Assembly: GCF_900220975.1 (NCBI RefSeq)
Contig: NZ_OBQD01000020.1
Coordinates: forward strand, 1 to 64,000
Origin: Rhizobium subbaraonis
GTDB lineage: Bacteria; Pseudomonadota; Alphaproteobacteria; Rhizobiales; Rhizobiaceae
Direction: 5' to 3'
DNA length: 64,000 nt
Shown: one piece after another, positions 25,081-34,406 of the stretch
Layout of the letters: each line of letters opens with the position of its first letter
Position numbering within the stretch: the first letter of the stretch is position 1
Made by a program: the position numbers and the translations under genes
Notes under the pieces: model-generated
Told to the model about the DNA's origin: nothing
Databases searched by the model: none
What the model saw: the letters and a program-made list of their open reading frames with translations, nothing else

Positions 25081-25887
25081 ATGAACGTTCAGAAGCCGAC
25101 CAAACCGCGCCCCGGCGCCGACGGAACAGCCTTGTCCGGCGAGGACATGCTGAGGGTGTTCGAACTGTTGCAGGGCGCAACCAGCGTCGAACTGAAGCTG
25201 ATGGTGCCCGACTCCAGCCGCCGTGCGGCGGTGAAGGGGCTCGCCTTCGACCCCGTCGAGGCGGAACCGCGCCAAGTCTATTTCTTCGATACACCCGATC
25301 TTGCCTTGAACAAGGCTGGCGTGGTGCTGCGCGCCCGCAGGATCCAGGGCGGAGGCGGGGATACCGTCGTGAAGCTTCGCCCGGTCGATCCGTCGGCGCT
25401 CGACCCCGAGCTGCGCAAGGCGGCGGGCTTCAAGATCGAGCTCGACGCGATGCCGGGAGGGTATGTCTGCTCCGCCTCCTACAAGGGCGCCTGCACGGGC
25501 CAGGAGGTGCTCGACGTGGTGGAAGGCAAGGCGCCGCTCGTGTCCCTCTTCTCCAAGGAACAGCGGGACTTTTGCACGGCACATGCCCCGGCTGACATCC
25601 CGATGGAGGCGCTGGTGCCGCTTGGCCCGACGTTCCTTCTGCGCCTCAAGCACCAGCCGAAGGGCTTCGATCGTCGTCTCACCATCGAGTTCTGGCTCTA
25701 CCCCGACGGGTCTCGTGTCTTCGAAGTCTCGACGAAATGCGACACCAGGGAAGCCTTCCAGGTGGGCGTCGAGTTCAGAGCGCTGATGGCCAAGTGCGGA
25801 ATCCCCGTGGAGGTGAGCCAGGAAGCGAAAACGAACAGCGCGCTTGCCTTCTTCAGCAAAGAGCTCGCAACAGGACAACCCGGATGA
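25081..25887 (+). CDS. stand-alone CYTH-domain protein
   Basis: 268 aa, ATG 25081 after GGAGGAAACG. CYTH features are visible: the charged first strand SVELKLMV (variant ExExK), VYFFDTPDLALNKAGVVLRA, DTVVKLRPVDPS and RRLTIEFWLYPDGSRVFEVS. The family binds and often cleaves triphosphates (thiamine triphosphate, inorganic tripolyphosphate) with Mg2+, inside a beta tunnel. The length exceeds the minimal domain (about 180 aa), with a helical C-terminal extension. It sits between the CYTH-Ppx fusion and an efflux adaptor whose ATG overlaps its stop. Triphosphatase activity is likely but the substrate is unknown. Confidence 0.85.
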   Translation: MNVQKPTKPRPGADGTALSGEDMLRVFELLQGATSVELKLMVPDSSRRAAVKGLAFDPVEAEPRQVYFFDTPDLALNKAGVVLRARRIQGGGGDTVVKLRPVDPSALDPELRKAAGFKIELDAMPGGYVCSASYKGACTGQEVLDVVEGKAPLVSLFSKEQRDFCTAHAPADIPMEALVPLGPTFLLRLKHQPKGFDRRLTIEFWLYPDGSRVFEVSTKCDTREAFQVGVEFRALMAKCGIPVEVSQEAKTNSALAFFSKELATGQPG

Positions 25888-27146
25888 CCCACGCGGCGGC
25901 AGACCACACAGCTCGAAGGTATGTGCGAAATTCGAAGCAATCGGCCGTCACCGTCGAGGCGACGATTCCTGGGCCGGCATCGTCCCAGACGCCTTTGACA
26001 GTGCATGCGAGGAAGCGCCGATTTCTCGCCTTCGCGACGATGGCCGTCGTCATTGCTGCCACGATCTCTGAAGCCGCAGGCCAGGAAAACGGCAATACGG
26101 CCGCCGCATCGCCGTCTGTGACGGTGATGCGGGTGGTCTCCAAAGACATTCGGCCCTCAATTACCTTCTCCGGGCGCGTCGAAGCCATCGACAAGGTAGA
26201 TTTGCGCGCTCGCGTTGACGGCTTTCTGGAGCAGAGGCTCTTCACCGAGGGACAGGACGTGAACGACGGCGACCTTCTCTTTGTGATGGAGAAGGGCCAG
26301 TATGAGGCCGCCGTGGTCCAGGCCGAGGGGGCGATCGAGTCGGCGAAGGCGGGGCTGACACTTGCCAACATCGAGGTCGAGCGCCAGGGCACCCTTGTCG
26401 GGAAGGGCGCTGCGGCCAAGCAGCAACTGGACCTGGCGACAGCCAAGCAGCAAGAGGCCACGGGAAGCCTGACCCAGCTCCGGGCCGCCCTCGACAGGGC
26501 CAGGCTGGACCTGGGCTACACCGATATCCGGGCGCCGATCGCGGGACGCATCGGCCGCTCGCAATACTCTGTGGGAAATTTTGTCGGCCCGTCGAGCGAT
26601 GTGCTTGCGACAATCGTCAGTCAGGATCCGATCTACGCGACCTTCTCGGTGTCGCAGCGGGAAATTCTGGCGGTTCGCGAAAAACTGGGCAGCACCGGAA
26701 AGCTGGGCGGGCATCTGAGCGCGGCGAATGTCTTTTTGCTGCTTGCCAACGGCAAAAGGTATCCAGAGCCCGGAAAGGTCAATTTCGTCGACGTGACCGT
26801 CGATCAGGGCACCGACACCGTGCCCGTGCGAGCGGCCTTTCCCAATCCCGACCGCGTGCTGATCGATGGCCAACTCGTCGACGTCATCGTTGAGGGCGGA
26901 ACTGCGGAGGCCGCGCTGCTCGTGCCGCAGGCGGCGATCCAGATCGATCAGGCGGGTCCCTACGCGCTTGTCGTCAACAAGGAGAACAAGATCGAGGTCC
27001 GTCGGATAGAGCCTGGGCAAGTTCAAGGTGCGGATCTGGCGGTAACCAAGGGGCTCGCGGCGGGCGACATGGTGGTTACCGAAGGGGTGCAAAAGGTTCG
27101 TCCCGGCCAGGTGGTGGAACCGGTCGAAGCAAAGACGGGCTCCTGA
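25884..27146 (+). CDS. RND efflux periplasmic adaptor (membrane fusion protein)
   Basis: 420 aa. ATG 25884 overlaps the CYTH stop (ATGA), so translation is probably coupled. An N-terminal hydrophobic signal or anchor lies at about 52-68. The adaptor body shows the lipoyl half-motifs VDLRARVDGFLEQRLFTEGQ and YTDIRAPIAGRIGRSQYSVG, an alpha hairpin between them, and the beta-barrel/MP parts (VPQAAIQIDQAGPYALVVNK, GLAAGDMVVTEGVQKVRPGQ). It links the pump encoded next to an outer-membrane channel, which is not in the window. Its TGA is directly in frame with the pump reading frame. Confidence 0.93.
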   Translation: MTHAAADHTARRYVRNSKQSAVTVEATIPGPASSQTPLTVHARKRRFLAFATMAVVIAATISEAAGQENGNTAAASPSVTVMRVVSKDIRPSITFSGRVEAIDKVDLRARVDGFLEQRLFTEGQDVNDGDLLFVMEKGQYEAAVVQAEGAIESAKAGLTLANIEVERQGTLVGKGAAAKQQLDLATAKQQEATGSLTQLRAALDRARLDLGYTDIRAPIAGRIGRSQYSVGNFVGPSSDVLATIVSQDPIYATFSVSQREILAVREKLGSTGKLGGHLSAANVFLLLANGKRYPEPGKVNFVDVTVDQGTDTVPVRAAFPNPDRVLIDGQLVDVIVEGGTAEAALLVPQAAIQIDQAGPYALVVNKENKIEVRRIEPGQVQGADLAVTKGLAAGDMVVTEGVQKVRPGQVVEPVEAKTGS

Positions 27147-27152
27147 GCCAGG

Positions 27153-30100
27153 CTGTCCGCGACCTTCATCGATCGGCCACGGCTTGCAATCGTCATTTCT
27201 CTGGTCATCACCATCGCGGGTCTGGTCGCGCTCGCCGTCATTCCCATCGCACAGTTCCCGGACATCGTGCCACCGCAGGTGTCGGTAACCGTGAGCTATC
27301 CCGGGGCGAGCGCGGAGATCGTTCAGCAATCCATTGCCCAGCCGATCGAATCGCGCGTCGTCGGCGTCGACAACATGATCTACATGAAGTCGACCAGCGG
27401 CAATGACGGCAGCTACACGCTGACCGTCAGTTTCTCGGTCGGCACCGATCCCGATATCAATGCGGTCAACGTGCAGAATCGCGTCAACCTTGCCGAAGCG
27501 CAGCTTCCGCAAGAGGCGCGCGCTCAGGGCATCAGTGTCAAAAAGAAGTCTTCGGCGCTGATGCAGTTGATCGCACTGACATCGCCCGATGGCAACCATG
27601 ACCAGCTTTTCCTGTCGAACTACGCGACAATCAACATCATTGACGGCCTGAAGCGGATACGCGGCGTCGGCGACGTCTCGCTCCTGACCCCGTCCGACTA
27701 CAGCATGCGCATCTGGGTCACGCCCCAGCGTCTGACGAACTACAACCTCACCCCGAACGATATCGTCGATGCGCTGAAACGCCAGAACGTTCAGGCAGCG
27801 ATCGGCCGCATCGGCGCCCAGCCCGCCCTGCCCGACCAGCAGTTCCAGCTCACCATCCAGACCAAGGGCCGCCTCGTCACCGTCGAGGAATTCGAAAGCG
27901 TCGTGCTGAGGGCCAATCCCGATGGCTCGTTCGTCAGGATCCGTGACGTCGCGCGCGTGGAACTCGCCTCGAAATCGTCCGAGCAAATCGGAAGGCAGGA
28001 CGGTAAAGCCGCTGCCGTCCTCGGGATCTATCAAGCTCCAGGCGGCAATGCGATCGCAACGGCGGAAGCCATCGATCAGCTCCTGGAGCAACTCAAACCC
28101 TCGTTTCCGGAAGACGTCGAGTACCAGATCACATACGACACGACGACGTTCGTCGAGGAGAGCATCCACGAGGTCGTCAAGACCTTGTTGGAAGCCTTCG
28201 TCCTCGTCATCATCGTCGTTTACCTGTTTCTTGGAAGTGTCCGCGCAACGCTCATTCCGCTGATCGCTGTGCCCGTATCGCTTATCGGCACCTTCGCGGT
28301 GATGCTGGCGCTGGGATTTTCGGCCAATACGGTCTCGCTTCTCGCCCTGGTCCTGGCGATCGGCATCGTGGTCGACGACGCTATCGTGGTGGTCGAAGCG
28401 GTGGAGGCGCATCTGGAGAAAGATCCGAGCGCGACGCCGGCAGAGGCTGCGCGCCGGGCGATGGCCGAGATCACCGCGCCTATCATCGCGATCACGCTGG
28501 TCCTGCTGTCGGTATTCGTCCCGGTGGCCTTCATCCCAGGCATTTCCGGCGAGCTCTTCCGGCAGTTCGCCGTTGCGGTCTCTGTGTCCATGGTGATTTC
28601 CGCCATCAACGCGCTGACGCTGTCGCCGGCGCTCTGCGGCATCCTGCTCAAGGCGCATCATGGACCGAAACGCGGTCCCATCCGCTATGTGCTGAGGGGC
28701 ATCGACCTCGCCCGCGATGGTTATGCTGCCATCGTGCGCCGGCTCGTTCGCGTCGCCGTGCTTGGCCTGGTGGTCCTGGCGGCTCTCTTCGTGGGCACGG
28801 CGTGGTTGTTCAAGACGACACCGACAGGCTTCCTTCCCTCCGAGGACCAGGGTGCCATCTTCGGCGAAATCGTGTTGCCGGATGGCGCCTCGGTCAACCG
28901 GACGGATGCCGTGGCCAAGAGCGTCGAAGAGTTGATGCGCGGCACGGATGGCGTTCAGGGCGTCATGTCGGTCGTGGGCTACAGCCTGCTTGACGGACAG
29001 GTGAAATCGAACGCCGCCCTGCTCGTAATGACCCTGAAGCCCTTTGCAGACCGCACCGAGCCCGCCCTGTCCGTCAACGGCCTGATCGCCAAATTGAGCG
29101 AAGAACTCGGCGCGATCCGTGAAGCCAATGTCATCGTCTACAACCTGCCGCCGATCATCGGACTTGGGACGGGCAGCGGCTTCGAATACCAGCTCTTGAG
29201 CCTCGGCGGCGCCGGGGCCACCGAAATTGCCCAGGCTTCCCGTGGCCTTGTGTTCGCGGCAAATCAGGATCCGGCGCTGAACCGGGTCTTCACGACCTAT
29301 GCCGCCGCCACGCCCCAGCTTTATCTCGATATCGACCGTGAGAAAGTGCAGACGCTCGGCATCGAGGTTTCGGATGTCTTCAATGTGCTTCAGTCGGTCC
29401 TCGGCAGTGCCTACGCCAACGACTTCAACCTGTTCGGCCGAACCTGGCAGGTGACGGTCCAGGGCGAAGCTTCCGAGCGGGCGAAGGTCGATGACATCTA
29501 CCGGATCAACGTCCGCAACAACAAGGGACAGATGGTGCCGGTCAGGGCATTTGCCGAGGCGCGCCTCATTCTCGGGCCCCAGTTCATCGTGCGCTACAAC
29601 AACTATGTCAGCGCCACGATCAACGGCGAGCCCGCGCCGGGCCGCAGTTCGGGCGAGGCCATCGCCGCAATGGAAGAGGTTTCCGCAAAAACGCTGCCGC
29701 CGGGCTACAGCTATGAGTGGACCGGAACGGCGCTGCAGGAGATCGAGGCCAGCGGCAAGACGGCAATGATACTGGGGCTCGCCGTGCTCTTCGCCTATCT
29801 GTTCCTCGTCGGGCTCTACGAGAGCTGGACCATCCCGGTCGCCGTTCTGCTTTCGGTGACCGCCGGCATCGCCGGGTCGATGCTGGCTCTCAAGATCGCC
29901 GGTCTCGACAACAACCTCTACGCCCAGATCGGCCTTGTGGTGCTGATCGCCCTTGCCGCGAAGAACGGCATTCTCATCGTCGAGTTCGCCATGGAGCGCC
30001 GCAGGCACGGATTGGAGATCGCGGAAGCGGCGGTCGAGGGGGCGAAGGAACGGTTCCGCGCCGTGATGATGACTAGCTTTGCTTTCATTGCCGGCCTCCT

Positions 30101-30296
30101 TCCGCTGGTCACGGCCGAAGGTGCCGGCATGCTCAGCCGCCGCGGCGTCGGCACGGCAGTGTTCGGCGGCATGCTGGCGGCGGCGGTGCTCGGCATCTTC
30201 CTGATCCCGGTGCTCTATGTGATCTTCCAGTGGCTCCGTGAAAAGCTGAAGGGCATCAAACGAATGCCGAAACCTCGGGTGACGAAGGAGAGCTAG
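27153..30296 (+). CDS. RND efflux pump (HAE1/AcrB type), start codon abnormal
   Basis: About 1047 aa if read from CTG 27153. The expected N-terminus ([20 protein letters not shown], transmembrane helix 1) is present from 27153, but no ATG, GTG or TTG exists between the adaptor stop (27144-27146) and a GTG at 27267 that would remove the first helix. The codon before CTG is AGG, one base from ATG. The rest is intact: [20 protein letters not shown], the TM4 acidic pair in [35 protein letters not shown] and a complete C-terminus with TM10 Lys in [16 protein letters not shown]. Drug/proton antiport is the family role. Candidates are CTG initiation, TGA readthrough, or an inactivating or sequencing change. 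Confidence 0.85.
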   Translation: MSATFIDRPRLAIVISLVITIAGLVALAVIPIAQFPDIVPPQVSVTVSYPGASAEIVQQSIAQPIESRVVGVDNMIYMKSTSGNDGSYTLTVSFSVGTDPDINAVNVQNRVNLAEAQLPQEARAQGISVKKKSSALMQLIALTSPDGNHDQLFLSNYATINIIDGLKRIRGVGDVSLLTPSDYSMRIWVTPQRLTNYNLTPNDIVDALKRQNVQAAIGRIGAQPALPDQQFQLTIQTKGRLVTVEEFESVVLRANPDGSFVRIRDVARVELASKSSEQIGRQDGKAAAVLGIYQAPGGNAIATAEAIDQLLEQLKPSFPEDVEYQITYDTTTFVEESIHEVVKTLLEAFVLVIIVVYLFLGSVRATLIPLIAVPVSLIGTFAVMLALGFSANTVSLLALVLAIGIVVDDAIVVVEAVEAHLEKDPSATPAEAARRAMAEITAPIIAITLVLLSVFVPVAFIPGISGELFRQFAVAVSVSMVISAINALTLSPALCGILLKAHHGPKRGPIRYVLRGIDLARDGYAAIVRRLVRVAVLGLVVLAALFVGTAWLFKTTPTGFLPSEDQGAIFGEIVLPDGASVNRTDAVAKSVEELMRGTDGVQGVMSVVGYSLLDGQVKSNAALLVMTLKPFADRTEPALSVNGLIAKLSEELGAIREANVIVYNLPPIIGLGTGSGFEYQLLSLGGAGATEIAQASRGLVFAANQDPALNRVFTTYAAATPQLYLDIDREKVQTLGIEVSDVFNVLQSVLGSAYANDFNLFGRTWQVTVQGEASERAKVDDIYRINVRNNKGQMVPVRAFAEARLILGPQFIVRYNNYVSATINGEPAPGRSSGEAIAAMEEVSAKTLPPGYSYEWTGTALQEIEASGKTAMILGLAVLFAYLFLVGLYESWTIPVAVLLSVTAGIAGSMLALKIAGLDNNLYAQIGLVVLIALAAKNGILIVEFAMERRRHGLEIAEAAVEGAKERFRAVMMTSFAFIAGLLPLVTAEGAGMLSRRGVGTAVFGGMLAAAVLGIFLIPVLYVIFQWLREKLKGIKRMPKPRVTKES

Positions 30297-30432
30297 CGCT
30301 AAAGTCGGCCGGCTCAGGCGGAATCTGAGGCAAGGAGGCCTTCATGGGCAAGGCCAGTTCCACCGACGATTTCAAGCCACCGCGGTTGAGCTCGCCCGCT
30401 CAAAAAATCTGCAACCCGCCGCCCGACAAGCC

Positions 30433-31062
30433 TTAGCTGCGGACGCCGTCGATCTGGGTCGTGACGATCCGTTCTGCCAGCATCTGACGATCCATTTCTG
30501 TCTCGTCCGATGCCGGGCGATACCAGACGGAGAGCCAGTTGATCGCCCCGAGCATTGCCTTCGCGCTGATGGAAATATCGATGTTGCGGATCGAGCCGTC
30601 GTCGACGCCCTCCTGCAGCACCTGCTTGAACAGACCTTCGAAGCGCCGGCGGATGGCGATGAGATCGTCCAGCGTGCGCCGCTGGTCCGGGGTCGTGGCG
30701 GCCATGCGGTGCATATGTACGCCCTGGACGACGACGGCTTCAAAGGCGGCGTTGGTCATCATCGCCATGGCATGCGCGGTCAGCATGGCCCTCAGGCGAA
30801 CGACGCCTGAGCCTTCAATTCCCATGACCGGCTCAACCGCCTGGAACAGGCGCTCCAGGCCCTCGCGATGCACGTCGAAGAACAGATCGGTCTTGGAAGA
30901 GTAATAGTGATAGATGCGGCCCTTGGTGGCGCCGAGACGGCGCGCGACGTCATCGATGCTCGTCGCCGAGAAGCCCTGTTCCATGAAGCATTGGGCCGCT
31001 GTCTCCAGAATATCCGCATTGCCCGTCCCGTCCGTCCTGACCTGGCGGCGATTCTCGATCAT
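30433..31062 (-). CDS. TetR-family repressor of the CoA-ester regulon
   Basis: 209 aa from ATG 31062 (AAGGAGAGC upstream; the frame extends further but into the promoter). The helix-turn-helix is at about 15-60: ILETAAQCFMEQGFSATSID, DVARRLGATKGRIYHYYSSK. The C-terminal ligand domain includes the HAMAMMTNAAFEAVVVQGVH region. It is divergent from the MaoC/SDR/thiolase operon, and a 16-bp palindrome lies between them. The same palindrome recurs at 40258. An acyl-CoA or aryl-CoA inducer is likely by analogy with PaaR/FadR-type TetRs; the ligand is unproven. Confidence 0.92.
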   Translation of the reverse strand: MIENRRQVRTDGTGNADILETAAQCFMEQGFSATSIDDVARRLGATKGRIYHYYSSKTDLFFDVHREGLERLFQAVEPVMGIEGSGVVRLRAMLTAHAMAMMTNAAFEAVVVQGVHMHRMAATTPDQRRTLDDLIAIRRRFEGLFKQVLQEGVDDGSIRNIDISISAKAMLGAINWLSVWYRPASDETEMDRQMLAERIVTTQIDGVRS

Positions 31063-31165
31063 GGGCAGCTCTCCTTTGATTTGACTATAGTTATGGCCCG
31101 CCCCGGAAAGCAACTGCCTGCGTTTGCCGGCCGAAAATGCCACTGGACAACACCGGTTGCAAGTG

Positions 31166-31181
31166 CATACTACTGAGTATG
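31166..31181. promoter_or_regulatory. palindromic TetR operator, copy 1
   Basis: CATACTACTGAGTATG: perfect 6-bp arms CATACT/AGTATG around ACTG. It lies in the divergent region between the TetR gene (minus) and the MaoC gene (plus), between a possible -35 (TTGCAA, 31157-31162) and the start region, where bound repressor would block transcription. The same site with one spacer change is at 40258-40273, and both are followed by TTG. Confidence 0.72.
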
Positions 31182-31246
31182 TTGTTGACGGACGCGATGT
31201 TTCGCGCCGCCTCGCACTCCACATGCCTTTCAGGAGGAACAGGATA

Positions 31247-31705
31247 TTGGACACTCTTCCCGCGGCGGAAAACGGCGCGACCACCGATGCCGCCATTCCC
31301 CTCGTCACCGACTGGATGCGGATCGATCAGGACCTGATCGATCGTTTTGCTGATGTCGTCGACGACCATCAGTTCATTCATGTCGATCCCGTACGCGCCG
31401 CCCGGGAAAGCGCCTTCGGCGGTACCATCGCCCACGGTTTTCTCGTGCTTTCGCTGCTAACGAAGCTGAGCCGGCAGGTCTTTGTCGAACCCGCGGCTGG
31501 AGCGGCCGAGATCAACTACGGCTTCGACAAGGTTCGCTTCCTCGCGCCGGTTCGATCAGGTGCCCGCATTCGCGCCTGCTTCAATCTCGTCGCCAGCCAG
31601 AAAAAAGGTGGCGGCACCCTCGCCACCTACGCCGCCACCATGGAGATCGAAGGTCAGCCGAAGCCGGCGCTCGCCGCCGACTGGCTGGTACTGACAACGA
31701 ACTGA
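31247..31705 (+). CDS. MaoC-like (R)-specific enoyl-CoA hydratase
   Basis: 152 aa from TTG 31247, preferred because AGGAGG at 31232-31237 is correctly spaced; an ATG at 31223 is in frame but has that ribosome site inside it. Hot-dog fold with the hydratase signature FADVVDDHQFIHVDP and AFGGTIAHGFLVLSLLTKL, containing the catalytic Asp/His pair. It should hydrate trans-2-enoyl-CoA to an (R)-3-hydroxyacyl-CoA, matching the following SDR, which resembles the (R)-specific dehydrogenase part of MFE-2. First gene of a four-gene operon. Confidence 0.9.
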   Translation: MDTLPAAENGATTDAAIPLVTDWMRIDQDLIDRFADVVDDHQFIHVDPVRAARESAFGGTIAHGFLVLSLLTKLSRQVFVEPAAGAAEINYGFDKVRFLAPVRSGARIRACFNLVASQKKGGGTLATYAATMEIEGQPKPALAADWLVLTTN

Positions 31706-31716
31706 GGACCAGAACT

Positions 31717-32646
31717 ATGAGCATTTCCTTCGAAAACCGCGTTTCCATCGTGACGGGTGCCGGTGGCGGCCTGGGCCGCGCCTATGCGCTCGAACTCGCC
31801 GCTCGCGGCGCCAAGGTCGTCATCAACGACTTCGGCGGCTCGCGCGATGGAAGCGGCGGATCCAGCGAGGCGGCTGAAAAGGTCGTGACGGAAATCCGCG
31901 CGAAGGGCGGTCAGGCGATTGCGGACGGCGGCAACGTGACAAGCTTCGATGATATGCAGGCGCTGGTCGCCCGCACGCTTGCCGAGTTCGGCCGCATCGA
32001 CGTCTTGATCAACAATGCCGGCATCCTGCGCGACAAGACCTTCGCCAAGATGTCGACGGAAGATTTCCGTGCCGTTGTCGATGTACATCTCATCGGATCG
32101 GCCAATGCGACCAAGGCTGTGTGGGAAGCCATGCGGGCGCAGGGCTATGGCCGCATTCTGATGACCTCCTCGACCTCCGGTGTCTACGGCAATTTCGGCC
32201 AGTCGAACTACGGCGCCGCCAAGGCCGGGCTCATCGGCCTCATGAATGTGCTGCATTTCGAAGGCGCCCGCTACGGCATCAAGGTGAACGCCGTGCTGCC
32301 GACGGCCGCGACCCGGATGACCGGCGACATGATGGACGAGGAGATGCTGCGTCATCTCGCGCCGGAAAACGTCGTTCCGGCCGCACTCTTCCTCGTCGGT
32401 GAGGACGCTCCGAGCCGGGTTGCGCTTCTGGCCGGAGCCGGCACAGTGGCGCGCATGGCAATTGTGGAAAGCGAAGGCGTCTACTTGCCGGCAGGCAAGC
32501 GCACGCCGGAAGCCGTTGCCGAAGCCTTCGGGACGATATCCAGCCTCGACGGTTCGATCGAGACCGAGGCCGGGCTTGCGCATGTCGACCGCATCATAGC
32601 CAATGCCCGAACTGCCGAGGCCCTCGCCGCCGAGATCAGGGCATGA
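31717..32646 (+). CDS. MFE-2-like short-chain 3-hydroxyacyl-CoA dehydrogenase
   Basis: 309 aa. The cofactor motif TGAGGGLGRAYALELAARGA and the insertion VVINDFGGSRDGSGGSSEAA are characteristic of the HSD17B4/MFE-2 dehydrogenase unit. NNAGILRDKTFAKM and the active-site TSSTSGVYGNFGQSNYGAAK (Ser, Tyr, Lys) follow. The C-terminal extension EAVAEAFGTISSLDG is also MFE-2-like. It should oxidise (R)-3-hydroxyacyl-CoA with NAD+. It starts 11 bp after the MaoC stop and overlaps the next gene by ATGA. Confidence 0.92.
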   Translation: MSISFENRVSIVTGAGGGLGRAYALELAARGAKVVINDFGGSRDGSGGSSEAAEKVVTEIRAKGGQAIADGGNVTSFDDMQALVARTLAEFGRIDVLINNAGILRDKTFAKMSTEDFRAVVDVHLIGSANATKAVWEAMRAQGYGRILMTSSTSGVYGNFGQSNYGAAKAGLIGLMNVLHFEGARYGIKVNAVLPTAATRMTGDMMDEEMLRHLAPENVVPAALFLVGEDAPSRVALLAGAGTVARMAIVESEGVYLPAGKRTPEAVAEAFGTISSLDGSIETEAGLAHVDRIIANARTAEALAAEIRA

Positions 32647-33098
32647 CGGCAGCACCAGTGCGGGCGACGGCCCATCACAGACAGAAGTATCGCCGCTTCT
32701 TCGACATGGAGACCCGCTGGAACGACATGGACCTCTATGGCCACATGAACAATGTCGTCTACCTGGAGTATTTCGATTCCGCGCTCAACCGGGTGCTGAT
32801 CGAAGCAGGCGCGCTCGCGCTTCATGGCGGAAGCCCGATCGGCGTGGTGGCCCACAGCCATACCAACTACTTCTCCGAGGTCTCCTACCCTGACCGCGTG
32901 ACGGTCGGGGTGCGGATCGACCGGATCGGCAACACCAGCCTGTCGTGGGGCTTCGCGCTCTTCCGCGAGGATCAGGACCATGCGGCCGCACAGGGCGGCT
33001 ACGTGCACGTCTATGTCGATCGGGCGACACGCCGGCCGGTTGCTCTTGGTCCGGAGCATCGCGCCTTGGCGGAGCGACTGCTGGTTTCCGAGGATTGA
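32643..33098 (+). CDS. acyl-CoA thioesterase (4HBT/YbgC type)
   Basis: 151 aa hot-dog protein. The 4-hydroxybenzoyl-CoA thioesterase motif METRWNDMDLYGHMNNVVYL carries the catalytic Asp and the helix entry. EVSYPDRVTVGVRIDRIGNT and GYVHVYVDRATRRPVAL complete the fold. Its ATG overlaps the SDR stop. It may release free acid from an overflow or dead-end CoA ester, regenerating CoA. A second, unrelated thioesterase is encoded in the transporter operon. Confidence 0.9.
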   Translation: MTAAPVRATAHHRQKYRRFFDMETRWNDMDLYGHMNNVVYLEYFDSALNRVLIEAGALALHGGSPIGVVAHSHTNYFSEVSYPDRVTVGVRIDRIGNTSLSWGFALFREDQDHAAAQGGYVHVYVDRATRRPVALGPEHRALAERLLVSED

Positions 33099-33113
33099 GA
33101 AGGAGAAATCACC

Positions 33114-34316
33114 ATGAGAGAAGCCGTCATCGTATCCACTGCCCGCACGCCGATCGGCAAGGCCTATCGCGGCGCCTTCAACGACACGACCGCCCCCACG
33201 CTTGCAGGGCACGCCATTGCCCATGCGGTATCGCGCGCCGGGGTTGATCCCGGCGAGGTCGATGATGTCGTCCTGGGTGCGGCCCTCCAGCAGGGCACGA
33301 CCCACATGAACATTGGCCGGACGGCGGCTCTCAGGGCGGGCCTGCCCGTCACCGTTGCCGGCCAGAGCGTTGACCGTCAATGCGCCTCCGGGCTGATGGG
33401 TATCGCGATCGCGGCCAAGCAGATCATCGCAGACGGCATGACCGTCACCGTCGGTGGCGGCGTCGAGCAGATATCGCTGGTGCAGAACGAGCGCATGAAC
33501 ACGGATCGTTGGCGCGACCCGTGGCTTGTGGAGAACCTGCCCTCCACCTACGTCAGCATGATCGAAACGGCGGAGGTCGTTGCCGCCCGCTACGGCATTT
33601 CCCGCGAAGCACAGGATGCCTACGCGCTTCAATCGCAAAAGCGCACGGCGCAAGCGCAGGCAAACGGTCGCCTTGATGCGGAGATCGTCCCCTTCGAAAC
33701 GACAATGCTGGTCACCGACAGGGCGTCCAACGAAACCTCCTCGAGGGCGGTGACGCTCGCCCGGGACGAAGGCAATCGCCCGGAGACGACCCTTGAGGGA
33801 CTGTCTTCGCTGAAGCCGGTGTTTGCCGGCGGCGAGATTGTGGCAGAAGGCCGTTTTGTCACCGCGGGCAACGCCTCGCAACTCTCCGATGGCGCCTCGG
33901 CATCCGTGCTGATGGAAGCCCGAGAGGCGGAACGGCGCGGCATGTCGCCGCTCGGCATCTATCGCGGCATCGCTGTCGCCGGCTGCGCGCCGGAGGAGAT
34001 GGGCATCGGGCCGGTCTTTGCCGTTCCGAAGCTTCTCGCGCAGCATGGCTTGAAGATCGACGACATCGGTTTGTGGGAACTGAATGAGGCCTTTGCCTCG
34101 CAAGTCGTCTATTGCCGCGATCGCCTCGGCATCGACAATGAAAAGCTCAACATCAACGGCGGTGCAATCTCCATCGGCCACCCCTACGGCATGTCCGGCG
34201 CACGCATGGTCGGCCACGCGCTGATCGAAGGCCGCCGTCTCGGCCTTCGCTATGTCGTTGTTACGATGTGCATCGGCGGAGGCATGGGCGCGGCTGGTCT
34301 TTTCGAGATCGCCTGA
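33114..34316 (+). CDS. thiolase (acetyl-CoA acyltransferase)
   Basis: 400 aa, standard thiolase length. The nucleophilic Cys lies in [18 protein letters not shown] (about residue 90), the loop [13 protein letters not shown] follows, then His in [17 protein letters not shown] and the general-base Cys in [16 protein letters not shown]. It should cleave a 3-ketoacyl-CoA, completing the path begun by MaoC and the SDR. RBS GAGAAGGAG. It lies 15 bp after the thioesterase and ends the operon; a strong terminator follows 30 bp later. Confidence 0.95.
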   Translation: MREAVIVSTARTPIGKAYRGAFNDTTAPTLAGHAIAHAVSRAGVDPGEVDDVVLGAALQQGTTHMNIGRTAALRAGLPVTVAGQSVDRQCASGLMGIAIAAKQIIADGMTVTVGGGVEQISLVQNERMNTDRWRDPWLVENLPSTYVSMIETAEVVAARYGISREAQDAYALQSQKRTAQAQANGRLDAEIVPFETTMLVTDRASNETSSRAVTLARDEGNRPETTLEGLSSLKPVFAGGEIVAEGRFVTAGNASQLSDGASASVLMEAREAERRGMSPLGIYRGIAVAGCAPEEMGIGPVFAVPKLLAQHGLKIDDIGLWELNEAFASQVVYCRDRLGIDNEKLNINGGAISIGHPYGMSGARMVGHALIEGRRLGLRYVVVTMCIGGGMGAAGLFEIA

Positions 34317-34347
34317 CAACAGGGGCCAACTCGGTCCACCACGAACG

Positions 34348-34385
34348 ACAATGCCCCGGACACCTGGATGTGTCCGGGGCATTGT
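34348..34385. terminator. bidirectional intrinsic terminator
   Basis: Perfect 16-bp inverted repeat (ACAATGCCCCGGACAC, 6-base loop, then the complement), followed by CTGTTTGT on the plus strand. It sits between the convergent thiolase (stop 34316) and thioesterase (stop 34407) genes. The stem is AT-paired at its base (ACAAT/ATTGT), so both strands have some U content in the transcript. Confidence 0.85.
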
Positions 34386-34406
34386 CTGTTTGTCCCGAAA
34401 GAGATA

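Noticed and set aside
26157-30008. Very long open frame (1283 codons) on the minus strand across the RND genes
   Set aside because: It is antisense to clear adaptor and pump genes, its product is rich in Arg/Asp/His with no domain, and it arises from the GC-biased third positions of the true frame.
32481-34382. 633-codon minus-strand frame opposite the thioesterase and thiolase genes
   Set aside because: Antisense to well-supported genes; no motif, no ribosome site, and it crosses the strong terminator.
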